A stretch of DNA of 52,938 nt from Bacteroidales bacterium (GTDB lineage Bacteria; Bacteroidota; Bacteroidia; Bacteroidales; UBA12170): contig JAFGAK010000125.1 in NCBI GenBank assembly GCA_016933745.1, positions 1 through 52,938 on the forward strand, written 5' to 3'. Positions 37,026 through 46,994 of this stretch are shown piece after piece. The position numbers and the translations under genes were made by a program. Below the pieces are notes generated by a model, which was not told where the DNA came from, ran no database searches, and worked only from the letters and a program-made list of their open reading frames with translations. How positions within the stretch are numbered: the first letter of the stretch is position 1; every line of letters begins with the position of its first letter.

Positions 37026-37049
37026 TCTTTTCTTCCTCAAATTAAGATC

Positions 37050-37793
37050 ATGCGTTGTTTAGGAATTATTCCTGCCCGATATGCTTCCAGTCGTTTCCCT
37101 GGCAAACCATTGGCAATGATTGATGGGAAAACCATGATTCAACGTGTTTACGAACAAGCTAGCAAAGCCAGTTCTTTGTCGGAAGTTATTGTTGCTACTG
37201 ACGATGAAAGAATCTTTACACACGTTAAAAGTTTTGGAGGCCAAGTTCAAATGACTAGTGAATCGCACACTTCCGGTACCGACCGATGCAACGAAGTAGT
37301 AAATAGCTTAGCTAAGGAGGAAAAGTTTTTCGATGTGGTGGTTAATATCCAAGGCGATGAACCTTATATCAATCCAATTCAGATTGAACAATTAACAACT
37401 GCTTTTGAAAACGAACAAACAGAAATAGCTACTTTGATTAAATCAATTAGCAATGCGGACGAAGTTGTGAGTCCGAATGTGGTGAAAGTAATAACTCAAA
37501 AAAACGGACAAGCAATTTACTTCAGTCGATTTGCCATTCCGTTTATTCGGTCGCAAAATATTGCTGATATACAATCACATACGTTTTATAAGCATTTAGG
37601 AATTTATGCCTATCGCACCGATGTATTACAGCAAATTTGTGCGTTGCCCAACAGTGTTTTGGAGTTGGCAGAATCTTTAGAGCAGCTTCGTTGGATTGAA
37701 AATGGATTTACAATTCAAACCAAAATAACTGATTTTGAATCGATCGCAGTAGATGTTCCTGAAGATTTGCTAAAACTTACCAACAAATCTTGA
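37050..37793 (+). CDS. kdsB: 3-deoxy-manno-octulosonate cytidylyltransferase (CMP-KDO synthetase)
   Basis: CLGIIPARYASSRFPGKPLAMIDGKTMIQRVYEQ, SGTDRCNEV, VNIQGDEPYI. Confidence 0.96.
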   Translation: MRCLGIIPARYASSRFPGKPLAMIDGKTMIQRVYEQASKASSLSEVIVATDDERIFTHVKSFGGQVQMTSESHTSGTDRCNEVVNSLAKEEKFFDVVVNIQGDEPYINPIQIEQLTTAFENEQTEIATLIKSISNADEVVSPNVVKVITQKNGQAIYFSRFAIPFIRSQNIADIQSHTFYKHLGIYAYRTDVLQQICALPNSVLELAESLEQLRWIENGFTIQTKITDFESIAVDVPEDLLKLTNKS

Positions 37794-37820
37794 TTTATTC
37801 TAGATTCCGCGCTACATTTG
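37790..37820 (+). promoter_or_regulatory. Bacteroidota-type promoter TTG-N20-TACATTTG
   Basis: TTG at 37790-37792, TACATTTG at 37813-37820, ATG at 37838. Confidence 0.55.
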
Positions 37821-37837
37821 ACTTCTTAAAATAAACA

Positions 37838-38872
37838 ATGGATATTGCGGCTCATATCGGGAAGTTAATCGTGAAACACGAGTGTGTTATCATCCCTGGT
37901 TTGGGCGGTTTTTTAACCAATTATCACGGAGCAGAAATCAATTCAAAGCAGCAAAGAATAAATCCTCCCGCTCGCAAATTAGTTTTCAATGCTGAGTTAA
38001 AGTCGAACGATGGCATGCTGGCTCATTACCTTTCGCAAGAAATGCAGTTATCATACAAATCGAGTTTGCAAATGCTCGATCTTTTTGTTCATTATTGTCA
38101 TCGCGATTTGACGGAAGGAAAACAAATTGCTTTTGGCGATTTAGGCGTTTTGGATTTGAATCGTTCTGGTAAATTGGAGTTTTTGCCCAATGAGAAAATA
38201 AACTACAACGAAGAAGTATTTGGGCTTAAACCCATTGCTATAAAGCAGATTGATCGTCGGAATGATTATCAAGCCAAAGCACCCATTCTAGTCGATCTCA
38301 GAAAACCGAACTCAAAAGTTCGCTCGATTAATACCAAGCTCATTACAAAAGTAGCTGCAGTTTTGCTTCCGTTTGCTATTCTTATCGGAGCTGCTTTTTA
38401 CCTACCGGGATGGCTCGGGAATAAAGAGAATGTTCAAGAGGTTTCTTTCTTTTCATACCTGGATAGTTTGAAATCTACCTTGTTTGGAAATGAGGACAAA
38501 GCTACCAAAGAAATTCAAAGTTCGGAATTCGAAAAAGCAAATGAACCAGCGCTTGTTGCAGAGCCAGAGCCAACATCCAAAGATGAAGTCTTAGCACCTG
38601 TGGTTGAATTGATAGTGAAAGAACCAGCCAACGACGTAAGTGGCGAATTTCATATTATCTGTGGTTCTTTCCTTGAGAAAAACCGAGCCGATTTACTTGT
38701 GAATGACCTCAAAGAGCAAGGGTTTCGTGCTTTTATTGCCGGACAAAGTAATTCCGGTACCTATCGCGTTGCAATTCAATCATTTGTTAATAATAGCGAA
38801 GCAAATACGCAAATGGAATGGATCCGACAGCAAGGGTTTAAAAATGCTTGGATTTTGCATAAAACCTTCTAA
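37838..38872 (+). CDS. HU/CCDC81-type N-terminal domain plus TM segment plus C-terminal SPOR domain protein
   Basis: IGKLIVKHECVIIPGLGGFLTNYHGAEINSKQQRINPPARKLVFNAELKSNDGMLAHYL; TM VAAVLLPFAILIGAAFYLP; SPOR FHIICGSFLEKNRADLLVNDLKEQGFRAFI. Confidence 0.88.
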   Translation: MDIAAHIGKLIVKHECVIIPGLGGFLTNYHGAEINSKQQRINPPARKLVFNAELKSNDGMLAHYLSQEMQLSYKSSLQMLDLFVHYCHRDLTEGKQIAFGDLGVLDLNRSGKLEFLPNEKINYNEEVFGLKPIAIKQIDRRNDYQAKAPILVDLRKPNSKVRSINTKLITKVAAVLLPFAILIGAAFYLPGWLGNKENVQEVSFFSYLDSLKSTLFGNEDKATKEIQSSEFEKANEPALVAEPEPTSKDEVLAPVVELIVKEPANDVSGEFHIICGSFLEKNRADLLVNDLKEQGFRAFIAGQSNSGTYRVAIQSFVNNSEANTQMEWIRQQGFKNAWILHKTF

Positions 38873-38946
38873 TAATTCCAATAAAATTTAATTCTTAATA
38901 AAGTATAAGTCAGAATTTTTTACTTTCGTAGGAAAGAAAGAATACC

Positions 38947-40302
38947 ATGACAATCGATCGGAGACAATTCCTCAGAAACTCTGCCATTGCCGGTTTAGGA
39001 TTAACTTTTTTCCCTGAATTAAGTTTTGGCAATCCACTTAAACAAAAACTCAATCTGGCATTTATCGGATGCGGATTACGCGGAGAAGAGCATCTTAAAA
39101 ATGCCTTGCAACGAAATGATATCGAAGTAAAAGCAATTTGCGATATCGATCCCAATCGGCTGAAATTAGCTCAAAGTATGCTCAAAGAAGAGGGATATCC
39201 AAAAGCATTGGAGTTTGGTGTAGATGAGTATGATTATCGGAATTTGCTCAAATTGCCCGAAGTGGATGCCGTGATTATTGCAACGCCTTGGGTTTGGCAT
39301 ACGCCGATGAGTGTGGATGCCATGAAAGCAGGAAAATACACAGGTGTGGAAGTTTCTGCGGCCATGACCCTAGAAGAATGTTGGGATTTAGTAGATACAC
39401 ACGAAGCTACAGGCTCACATTTGATGATTTTAGAAAATGTCAATTATCGACGAGATGTTATGGCTGTTTTAAATATGGTTCGCCAAGGTGTTTTTGGAGA
39501 ATTGATGCATTTTCGTTGTGGCTATCAGCACGATTTACGTGAAGTTAAATTCAACGATGGCATTCATCCTTATGGTTATGGTGTTGAGTTTGGCGAAAAA
39601 GGATTTAGCGAGGCACGCTGGCGAACTTTACATAGCTTAAAAAAGAATGGAGATTTGTATCCAACTCACGGAGTGGGTCCGGTAGCTACTTATGCCAATA
39701 TCAACAGAGGAAATCGATTTGTATCATTAACATCGCATGCAACTAAATCCAGAGGTTTGCACAATCATATTGTTGAAAAAGGAGGAGAAGATCATCCAAA
39801 TGCGAAGTTAGAATGGAAATTGGGTGATATTGTAACCACAACAATCGATACATCAAACGGAGAAACAATTATTGTTACACACGATACCAATTTGCCGCGC
39901 CCTTATTCTTTAGGTTTCCGTGTGCAAGGAACCAAAGGGATTTGGGAAGTGGATGGAAATAGGATTTATATCGAAGGAGAAGCACAAAAGCCGCACCGTT
40001 GGGACGAAGCAAGCGAATGGTTGGAAAAATACGATCATCCTCTTTGGAAACGTTTTGCTTCAGATGCTGAAGGAGCAGGACATGGAGGAATGGATTTCTT
40101 TGTTTTGAATGCTTTTGTGGAATCTGCAAAAAGGCTGATTGCGCCGCCTTTGGACGTTTATGACGCTGCAAGTTGGAGTTCAATCACTCCGCTTTCAGAA
40201 GATTCCATTGCGAGTGGTGGTCAGTTACAATTCTTCCCCGATTTTACCAGAGGTAAATGGATAAAACGTCGATCTTACAATTGGATCAAAGATTCGTATT
40301 GA
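38947..40302 (+). CDS. Gfo/Idh/MocA family oxidoreductase, GH109-like, Tat-type signal
   Basis: MTIDRRQFLRNSAIAGLGLTF signal; NLAFIGCGLRGEEHLKNALQRNDIEVKAICDID; GH109-like VEVSAAMTLEECWDLVDTHEATGSHLMILENVNYRRDVMAVLNMVRQGVFGEL. Confidence 0.88.
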   Translation: MTIDRRQFLRNSAIAGLGLTFFPELSFGNPLKQKLNLAFIGCGLRGEEHLKNALQRNDIEVKAICDIDPNRLKLAQSMLKEEGYPKALEFGVDEYDYRNLLKLPEVDAVIIATPWVWHTPMSVDAMKAGKYTGVEVSAAMTLEECWDLVDTHEATGSHLMILENVNYRRDVMAVLNMVRQGVFGELMHFRCGYQHDLREVKFNDGIHPYGYGVEFGEKGFSEARWRTLHSLKKNGDLYPTHGVGPVATYANINRGNRFVSLTSHATKSRGLHNHIVEKGGEDHPNAKLEWKLGDIVTTTIDTSNGETIIVTHDTNLPRPYSLGFRVQGTKGIWEVDGNRIYIEGEAQKPHRWDEASEWLEKYDHPLWKRFASDAEGAGHGGMDFFVLNAFVESAKRLIAPPLDVYDAASWSSITPLSEDSIASGGQLQFFPDFTRGKWIKRRSYNWIKDSY

Positions 40303-40305
40303 TTT

Positions 40306-41775
40306 TTAAACTCTCAGTTTTCCAATCACTTCCGTTCGCACAATCGACCACTCATGACCGCAGGCGCTGCATAATCTGTAATCTCTGTATTTTCGTGTAG
40401 TCTGTCGATTGGTTTCTGAAGAACCATCGCTAAAACGAACACGCTGAGTAACTGTATTCCCACCTAAAAATTCGGTCCCATTATCTGTTCCCGTCCATCG
40501 ATGACAAGTAGAAGCATTGCAGCGGTTGTAATCCAAATCGTTTCGCCATTTAGAAAAATTACCAAACAACATTCCTAAACTAAACAGACTGGTGATCCAA
40601 AAGAAATCATTAAAAGGATAAATATGCACAGTCACCAACACATAGTATGGATATCCTACAAGCAGCGTTCCGATGATGGCGTAAGTCAATATTCTTCCGT
40701 TATATAATTTTCGATCCAAACTAACTTTAAAAAGGAATCTATTCAGTATGTAATACGGAAGTTTAAGAATGAAATAAAGAATAGCAAGGAAAGTTAAAAA
40801 GATTAAAACCATGACCACATACGAAAGCCATTCGGGCATATAGTCACTCAGTTGTTTGGTTTCTGCCTCCGGATTATCTTCATCAATAATCGTGGTTTGC
40901 CAATTCCCGATATAATTTGCAAGGAAATCAATTCTTAATGCTGATGAAAGTGGCAAATAACCAATCCAATTGGTTTTTCTTCCTCCGCCATCAATGGATT
41001 CGATCAGTCCATCTTTAACATAAACTCGCGTGCCAAAATATTTGACAGGTCCTTCAAATAAATAAATATTATTGAAGTATTGAATCGTTTTTCCATCTTT
41101 TAGAGCAATGCCTGATGGCTCTTTGTATTTTTGCCAAAAATCACTGATGGGTTCTCCAACCCACGACTTGTTAAAACTTTTTAAACCATATTGCCAGTCT
41201 TTTCTTGCAACTATTCGAGGTGTATCTTGAACTATTCTGTAAAGATAATCCGACATGATCCATCCTTCAATTCCATCTTCGGTTCTTACTCTTGTCCAAT
41301 CAATTATACTTCCCCGTGCCCCTTCTTGGCTAACTTCTTCTAATCGGGTAACCGCAGTTTTTTCATTGACTTCCTTCACGATTTTACGGTTGGCGCCCAC
41401 TGCCCCAATATTCGAAGCGATATGTCTATTGGTGGATGTTCCGTTGATTTTGATAAACGTATGTTTTTCGGGAGCAATATATTGAGCATCAATCCATCCC
41501 ATCGTTCCATCAGGCAATTGAATTTTGTACTTTTCCCAACCACCAGTTTCAAGTATCAGAATATTTTGTCCGGGATAAGCTGTTCCAACTATTTCGGAAT
41601 TGTATTTTTTATTGTATTCGCTGGTTTGTAATGCGAGTGTAGAGTACACTTTTGTTTCTTTAGCAATTTTAGCTGTTGGATAAACTACCGTTTCAACTTG
41701 GTTGGAGCAGGAACTAAGTGCCAAAAAACTGCTGAGAAATAGGAGAGATGTAATTAATCTAAAGAACTTTTTCAT
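40306..41775 (-). CDS. Lipoprotein with two SH3-like domains, C-terminal TM helices and a zinc-ribbon-like tail
   Basis: Lipobox ALSSC; SH3-like YKIQLPDGTMGWIDAQYIAPE and WTRVRTEDGIEGWIMSDYLYRI; hydrophobic helices; tail YNRCNASTCHRWT...YRLCSACGHEW. Confidence 0.72.
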   Translation of the reverse strand: MKKFFRLITSLLFLSSFLALSSCSNQVETVVYPTAKIAKETKVYSTLALQTSEYNKKYNSEIVGTAYPGQNILILETGGWEKYKIQLPDGTMGWIDAQYIAPEKHTFIKINGTSTNRHIASNIGAVGANRKIVKEVNEKTAVTRLEEVSQEGARGSIIDWTRVRTEDGIEGWIMSDYLYRIVQDTPRIVARKDWQYGLKSFNKSWVGEPISDFWQKYKEPSGIALKDGKTIQYFNNIYLFEGPVKYFGTRVYVKDGLIESIDGGGRKTNWIGYLPLSSALRIDFLANYIGNWQTTIIDEDNPEAETKQLSDYMPEWLSYVVMVLIFLTFLAILYFILKLPYYILNRFLFKVSLDRKLYNGRILTYAIIGTLLVGYPYYVLVTVHIYPFNDFFWITSLFSLGMLFGNFSKWRNDLDYNRCNASTCHRWTGTDNGTEFLGGNTVTQRVRFSDGSSETNRQTTRKYRDYRLCSACGHEWSIVRTEVIGKLRV

Positions 41776-41812
41776 GAGTAGTTAATTTATATTTTACGAA
41801 TTCATTTGGTTT

Positions 41813-42952
41813 TTAATGTGTTATGATAGGTATCAAGGTGTCTAAATAATCCTGTAAACTCAGTTTTTCCTTGGCGTAATCACAGTTAATTTGCAGGGCA
41901 ACAGCAATTTGCAAATCAGGATAATAAGCAAATATCGAAACATATCCAGGAATAAATCCGGTATGTCCGTAAGCCGTTCCTGATTTTGTATGAAAAATAA
42001 AGCTACCTATTCCGTAATCAGTAGATGGGAAAACGTTCCTTCCATTTGCATTTGGAGTAATAATTTGTTGCCGAAAATATTCAGGAATCAGTTCACTTGT
42101 ATAATATATTTTTGCCCATTTTGCCAAATCAGATGTTGTAGAAGCTATACCTCCTCCGGTCCATTCCAATTGCGGATTGAATGCATAGAAACCATCGCTT
42201 ACCGTTTTATACGGCATTTTAAAAAGGCTGTCTAATTTGGAATAACCACAAGCTAAATTGTAAAGATTACGGACAATTGCCGGATGCGTTTCGTATAGTT
42301 CGTACGGCTTTAAAATCTTAGCAACTAATTGATCGTAATAAGGTTCTCGATTCAGTTTCTCAATCAACATCCCAAGCAAAATATAGTTGGTATCGGAATA
42401 AGCCCATCCTTTTCCTGGAGCATGAACAGCAGGCTCTCCAACGATAAGTTCCAATCGATCGTGGTAACTCCAAACTTTATTTGGATTGGTCGCTAAGCTA
42501 TCCCAAACGCCTGGATTCATTACATATCGAGGCAATCCACTCGTATGCTGAAGAAGCATTTCAATGGTAATCTCTTCGATATTTGGTATTTCTTTGAGCC
42601 ATTCAACATTCGGAAAGAATTCGATAAATTTATCTTTCAAACCCAATCTTCCTTCGCTGAATAATTTGTATATCATACTGGCAGCAAATGTTTTACCGAT
42701 ACTTCCGGTAAATAAAACATGCTTTTCGTTCAGCTTTTCTTTTTTCTCTAGGTCGGCATAACCATAAGAAAAGTTTTCCTGCTTTCCATCATTGATGATT
42801 ACTGAAAAATTGATACCAGGCAAATCATTTTCGCATGCTAGTTTTTCTAAAGCAGCATTGATTTTTTTTTGTTGGTTTCTTGAAAGACCATCCTTTTTGC
42901 ACCCAGTGAATACGGTGCTAATAATAAGGAGGAAAAGGATTTTTTTTATCAC
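41813..42952 (-). CDS. Serine hydrolase, beta-lactamase/class C family
   Basis: Lipobox TGC; FTGSIGKTFAA (SxxK), YSDTNYILLG (YxN), GTAYGHTGFIPGY (HxG). Confidence 0.92.
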   Translation of the reverse strand: MIKKILFLLIISTVFTGCKKDGLSRNQQKKINAALEKLACENDLPGINFSVIINDGKQENFSYGYADLEKKEKLNEKHVLFTGSIGKTFAASMIYKLFSEGRLGLKDKFIEFFPNVEWLKEIPNIEEITIEMLLQHTSGLPRYVMNPGVWDSLATNPNKVWSYHDRLELIVGEPAVHAPGKGWAYSDTNYILLGMLIEKLNREPYYDQLVAKILKPYELYETHPAIVRNLYNLACGYSKLDSLFKMPYKTVSDGFYAFNPQLEWTGGGIASTTSDLAKWAKIYYTSELIPEYFRQQIITPNANGRNVFPSTDYGIGSFIFHTKSGTAYGHTGFIPGYVSIFAYYPDLQIAVALQINCDYAKEKLSLQDYLDTLIPIITH

Positions 42953-42975
42953 TTCGAAAATATTTTTTAGGGTTA

Positions 42976-43503
42976 TTAATAAACCATGACCCGAACTTTT
43001 GGCTCTTCTCCGGTTGGAACTCGAATATTTAAAACTTTATTTAGCGTAGCTCCGCCAACAAATTGAGTTCCAACAATGGCCATTTTGGTATAATATTCGT
43101 TGGGGTCTTCGTCTTTTTTTGTTGGAGGAGGACATTTTTTGCAGGCATAGGATACCTTCACACTTAAAGGATGTGGGAATAAACGAGCATCGGTTGCTGA
43201 AAGCGCTTTTCCTGTGGCATTTGTAAATTGGAAAAATGCAATTGCATGCTCCGGCTTTTCGATATAAACATCCGGTGCTGATTCAAAAATGCGCAAATAG
43301 TCATTTCCTTGGTTGGTAATAGTAACGGTGATTTTATATAAATCAGCCTCTTTTTTTGTTTCCTTAAGAACTGCTGAAAATCCTACCAACATTCCATTTA
43401 TTTGTTGATCTTGTCCGTTCTCTAAAACGATAAATTCTTGAGCACTTAAGGCGTTCAAAAGGAATCCAAGTGCAACGATTGTAGTGATAATAATTTTTTT
43501 CAT
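42976..43503 (-). CDS. Secreted protein of unknown function
   Basis: 175 aa with signal peptide MKKIIITTIVALGFLLNALSAQ and a YACKKCPPPTKKDEDP motif. Confidence 0.7.
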   Translation of the reverse strand: MKKIIITTIVALGFLLNALSAQEFIVLENGQDQQINGMLVGFSAVLKETKKEADLYKITVTITNQGNDYLRIFESAPDVYIEKPEHAIAFFQFTNATGKALSATDARLFPHPLSVKVSYACKKCPPPTKKDEDPNEYYTKMAIVGTQFVGGATLNKVLNIRVPTGEEPKVRVMVY

Positions 43504-43632
43504 GAAGGCTATTATTTAATGATTGCATTTATTTGGAATAAAGTTACAATTGTTTTTTTAAATTAGCTGTGAAAAAACACGATTGATTGATCAAATTAAC
43601 CTTTAAAAACCTAAAATTTTAGAATATACATT

Positions 43633-46245
43633 ATGAAAAGAACACACACCTTTTTTCTAAGCATTGCATTGCTGCTGTTTAGTTTCAGCAGCTTGTCTGC
43701 ACAAAAACAGAGCATGCAAACCCCAAAAGATTTCTTTGGATTTCAACCCGGAAGTGCCGGTAATTTATTTAACTACAATCAACTTATCGATTATTTAAGT
43801 CTTTTAGATGCGAATTCTCCACGACTAAAAATGGAACAAATTGGCGAAAGTCCAATGGGACAGCCGATGTACATTTTATTTATTTCTTCGGAAGAGAATA
43901 TTCAAAATCTGGAGAAATACAAAGCGATTAATAAAACGCTTATGCTCGATCCAAATCTGAATCATGAGCAGCAAACAGATCTGGCGGAAAAAGGAAAAGT
44001 TTTTGTGTTAGCCACTCTTTCCATGCATTCTACCGAAGTAGCTCCTTCGCAGGCAGCTTCCTTAATTGCGTACGATTATGCAACCACTAACGATCCGGAA
44101 ATGCTTAGTTATTTGGATGATGTAGTGTATATGATGGTTCCGAATCACAATCCCGATGGAATGAATATGATTGTTGAGAATTATTTGGAATACAAAGGAA
44201 CCAAATACGAAGGTTCTACCATGCCTGGCTTGTATCATAAATATGTAGGACATGATAATAATCGAGATTTTATCACTTTATCACAATCAGATTCTCGCGC
44301 TATTTCAACCATAACAAGTACCACTTGGTTTCCTCAAGTGATGGTAGAAAAACATCAAATGGGATCGAGAGGTCCGCGGTATTTTGTACCACCAAATCAC
44401 GATCCAATTGCGGAAAATATTGACGCTGGTTTGTGGAATTGGAATGGATTGTTTGGTACAAACATGATTAAAGATCTTACAGGCGCCGGATTAAAAGGTG
44501 TATCGCAAGGATATGCTTTTGATAATTATTGGCCGGGATCAACCGAAACTTGTTTATGGAAAAATGTAATGGCTTTTCTAACAGAAGCCGCTAGTGTAGC
44601 AACTGCAACTTCTATTTACATCGAACCAAATGAATTATCTGTTAGTGGTAAAGGTTTAGCCGAATATGAAATCAGCGCCAATATGCCTGATCCTTGGATG
44701 GGTGGCTGGTGGACTTTAAACGACATTGTTCAACTAGAATTGGTTTCCACGAAGTCGATTATCAAAACAGCTTCTTTTCATAAGAAGGAAATTCTAAACT
44801 TTACGAATACTCTTTGTAAAAAAGAAGTGAGCAAAGGCGATAACCAAGCTCCATTTTATTATATTTTACCCGCTAAACAGCACGACCAAGGACAACTTTT
44901 AGCCTTTGTAAATTTGATGTTGGAACATGGAATTCAGGTAAATAAATTAACTAAGGAGCAAGTAATCAATCAAACTGTTTTTTCGGAAGGATCTATTGTT
45001 GTTCCTCTTTCTCAACCTTTTAGAGCTTTTGTGAAAGAGGTGATGGAAAAACAATCTTTTCCTGTACGTCATTATTCTAAAGACGGACCTATGATTGAGC
45101 CTTACGATATTACGTCTTGGTCATTACCTTTACATATGGGTTTGGAATCGGTTGAGGTGAATGATAAGATAGCCGGATTAAAGGAAAATCTACAACCGAT
45201 TACCGAAAAAATAACTATTCAGAATTCAATTCCCGAAAAGGCTTTGTATGTGATTTTGCCAGTTGAACAAAACAGAAGTTTTGCAATGGCATTTGAACTT
45301 TTGTCGGAAGCACAAGCCGTTTATCGCTTTAGCGAAGATCAAGAAAATGTGCATATTGGTAGTTTTGCTATTAAAATCAATGCGAAAAATAAAAAACTAC
45401 TCGAAGAAAAACTAGTTGCAAATAAAGTGTATGCTACTTTCAGCGAATCAAAATTAGAAGGATTGAAAAAACTCGAGAATCCTAAAGTGGGCATTATCGA
45501 AACGTGGAATCATGATATGGATGCAGGTTGGACACGGTATGTGCTCGACGATCATTCTATTCCATTTCAATTGATTCGTCCGGATGAATTGCAAACAATG
45601 GATCTTTCCGGTTTTGGTGTGCTGTTATTTCCTTCTTCAGAGAAAGATATTTTATTGGAAGGAAAACGAAAAACTTCTTCGGGCGATTATAATCCAAGTA
45701 GTTTGCCTCCACAATTTGCCAAGGGAATGGGTAAAGCAGGCTTAAAACGCGTGATGGAATTTGTGAATAATGGTGGTCATGTAGTGACTTGGGGAAATTC
45801 AGTAGATCTTTTTATGGGACCCATGAAAATTACTTCTGGAAAAGAGGAAGAAGACTTTAGTTTACCTATTTCAAATATAGCCAATCAGTTGGAGAAGAAA
45901 GGTTTGTATGTGGCTGGTAGTTTAGCAACCGTTTTGCTTAAAACAAATCTTCCATTGACCTACGGAATGCGTGAAACAGAAAATGTTTTCTTTAGAGGCG
46001 ATCCTGTTTTCCAAACAAGTATTCCCGGATTTGATATGGATCGAAGAGTAATTGCTTCTTTCCCAAAAGATGATATTTGTCCGAGTGGTTATATGAAAAA
46101 CGAAGATTTGCTAAGCAAATTACCTGCGGCTGTTTGTATTAAAAAAGGCAAAGGGAAAATGGTTTTTTATTCGTTTAGTCCACAATTCAGGTCTTCGACA
46201 AGTAGCGTTTACAAATTCTTGTTTAATGCACTTTTACTCGATTAA
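43633..46245 (+). CDS. M14 family zinc carboxypeptidase-like secreted protein (870 aa)
   Basis: Signal peptide; SMHSTEVAPSQAAS (HxxE), PNHNPDGMN, GHDNNRDF, VEKHQMGSRGPRYFVPP; C-terminal glutamine-amidotransferase-like region (VLLFPSSEKD, VNNGGHVVTWGNS). Confidence 0.88.
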   Translation: MKRTHTFFLSIALLLFSFSSLSAQKQSMQTPKDFFGFQPGSAGNLFNYNQLIDYLSLLDANSPRLKMEQIGESPMGQPMYILFISSEENIQNLEKYKAINKTLMLDPNLNHEQQTDLAEKGKVFVLATLSMHSTEVAPSQAASLIAYDYATTNDPEMLSYLDDVVYMMVPNHNPDGMNMIVENYLEYKGTKYEGSTMPGLYHKYVGHDNNRDFITLSQSDSRAISTITSTTWFPQVMVEKHQMGSRGPRYFVPPNHDPIAENIDAGLWNWNGLFGTNMIKDLTGAGLKGVSQGYAFDNYWPGSTETCLWKNVMAFLTEAASVATATSIYIEPNELSVSGKGLAEYEISANMPDPWMGGWWTLNDIVQLELVSTKSIIKTASFHKKEILNFTNTLCKKEVSKGDNQAPFYYILPAKQHDQGQLLAFVNLMLEHGIQVNKLTKEQVINQTVFSEGSIVVPLSQPFRAFVKEVMEKQSFPVRHYSKDGPMIEPYDITSWSLPLHMGLESVEVNDKIAGLKENLQPITEKITIQNSIPEKALYVILPVEQNRSFAMAFELLSEAQAVYRFSEDQENVHIGSFAIKINAKNKKLLEEKLVANKVYATFSESKLEGLKKLENPKVGIIETWNHDMDAGWTRYVLDDHSIPFQLIRPDELQTMDLSGFGVLLFPSSEKDILLEGKRKTSSGDYNPSSLPPQFAKGMGKAGLKRVMEFVNNGGHVVTWGNSVDLFMGPMKITSGKEEEDFSLPISNIANQLEKKGLYVAGSLATVLLKTNLPLTYGMRETENVFFRGDPVFQTSIPGFDMDRRVIASFPKDDICPSGYMKNEDLLSKLPAAVCIKKGKGKMVFYSFSPQFRSSTSSVYKFLFNALLLD

Positions 46246-46266
46246 TTTCTAAAAAAAGAATTTTAG

Positions 46267-46302
46267 CAGCGAGGAGATTTTTCTTTTCGCTGTTTTTTTT
46301 TT
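46267..46302 (+). terminator. Intrinsic terminator after M14 peptidase gene
   Basis: cagcgaggaga-tttt-tcttttcgctg (11-bp stem with G-T wobbles) followed by T10. Confidence 0.75.
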
Positions 46303-46337
46303 GAATGAATTGGAGGTGAATTTTGATTTTCGAAAAA

Positions 46338-46994
46338 TTAACCTAAGAGCAGATCAGAAAGCTCTTCAACAGATTGACAAACATATTCCGGATTCTCCTT
46401 TAGAACCATCGACGATTCGCCATAGCCATAGGTCACCCAGCAAGCTGGTATGGAATGAAAGTGCGCACTAGCAATATCGTATTCACGGTCACCAATCATC
46501 AAATAATTTTCTGCCGACCGATTTCCGGTTAGTTCTTTTGCATACGCAACAATTTCTTTTTTATCTGTTCTGCTTCCATCCAAATTTGCTCCGGAGATAG
46601 CATCTATATAGCTGTCAATTTGAAAGTGTTCGACGACTTGTTTTGCAAAATGTGTTGGCTTTGCGGTAGCTAAAGAAATGATTTTATTTTTCTTTTTGAG
46701 CGATTTCAAAAGCGCTGGAATTGCAGGATAGATGGCATTTTGGAAAATACCTTTTTGTGCAAAATATTCTCTAAAAATGCGCACAATTTCAACGGTTTCA
46801 TTATCTGATAATTGATAGCGATGCTGAAAAGACCATTGTAAAGGCGGACCTATAAAACTTCGAAGCTCCTCTGGATGTTTCTCAATAATTCCTTTTTTCT
46901 TTAAAGCATAATGGATTGAGTTGAGAATTCCTTCTGCGGGATCTGTGAGTGTTCCATCTAAGTCGAAAAGTAAAACTTTAGCCTTAATTCCCAT
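46338..46994 (-). CDS. HAD family hydrolase, phosphoglycolate phosphatase-like
   Basis: VLLFDLDGTLTDPAEGILNSIHYALKK, LATAKPTHFAKQVVEHF, MIGDREYDIASAHFHSIPACWVTYGYG. Confidence 0.93.
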   Translation of the reverse strand: MGIKAKVLLFDLDGTLTDPAEGILNSIHYALKKKGIIEKHPEELRSFIGPPLQWSFQHRYQLSDNETVEIVRIFREYFAQKGIFQNAIYPAIPALLKSLKKKNKIISLATAKPTHFAKQVVEHFQIDSYIDAISGANLDGSRTDKKEIVAYAKELTGNRSAENYLMIGDREYDIASAHFHSIPACWVTYGYGESSMVLKENPEYVCQSVEELSDLLLG

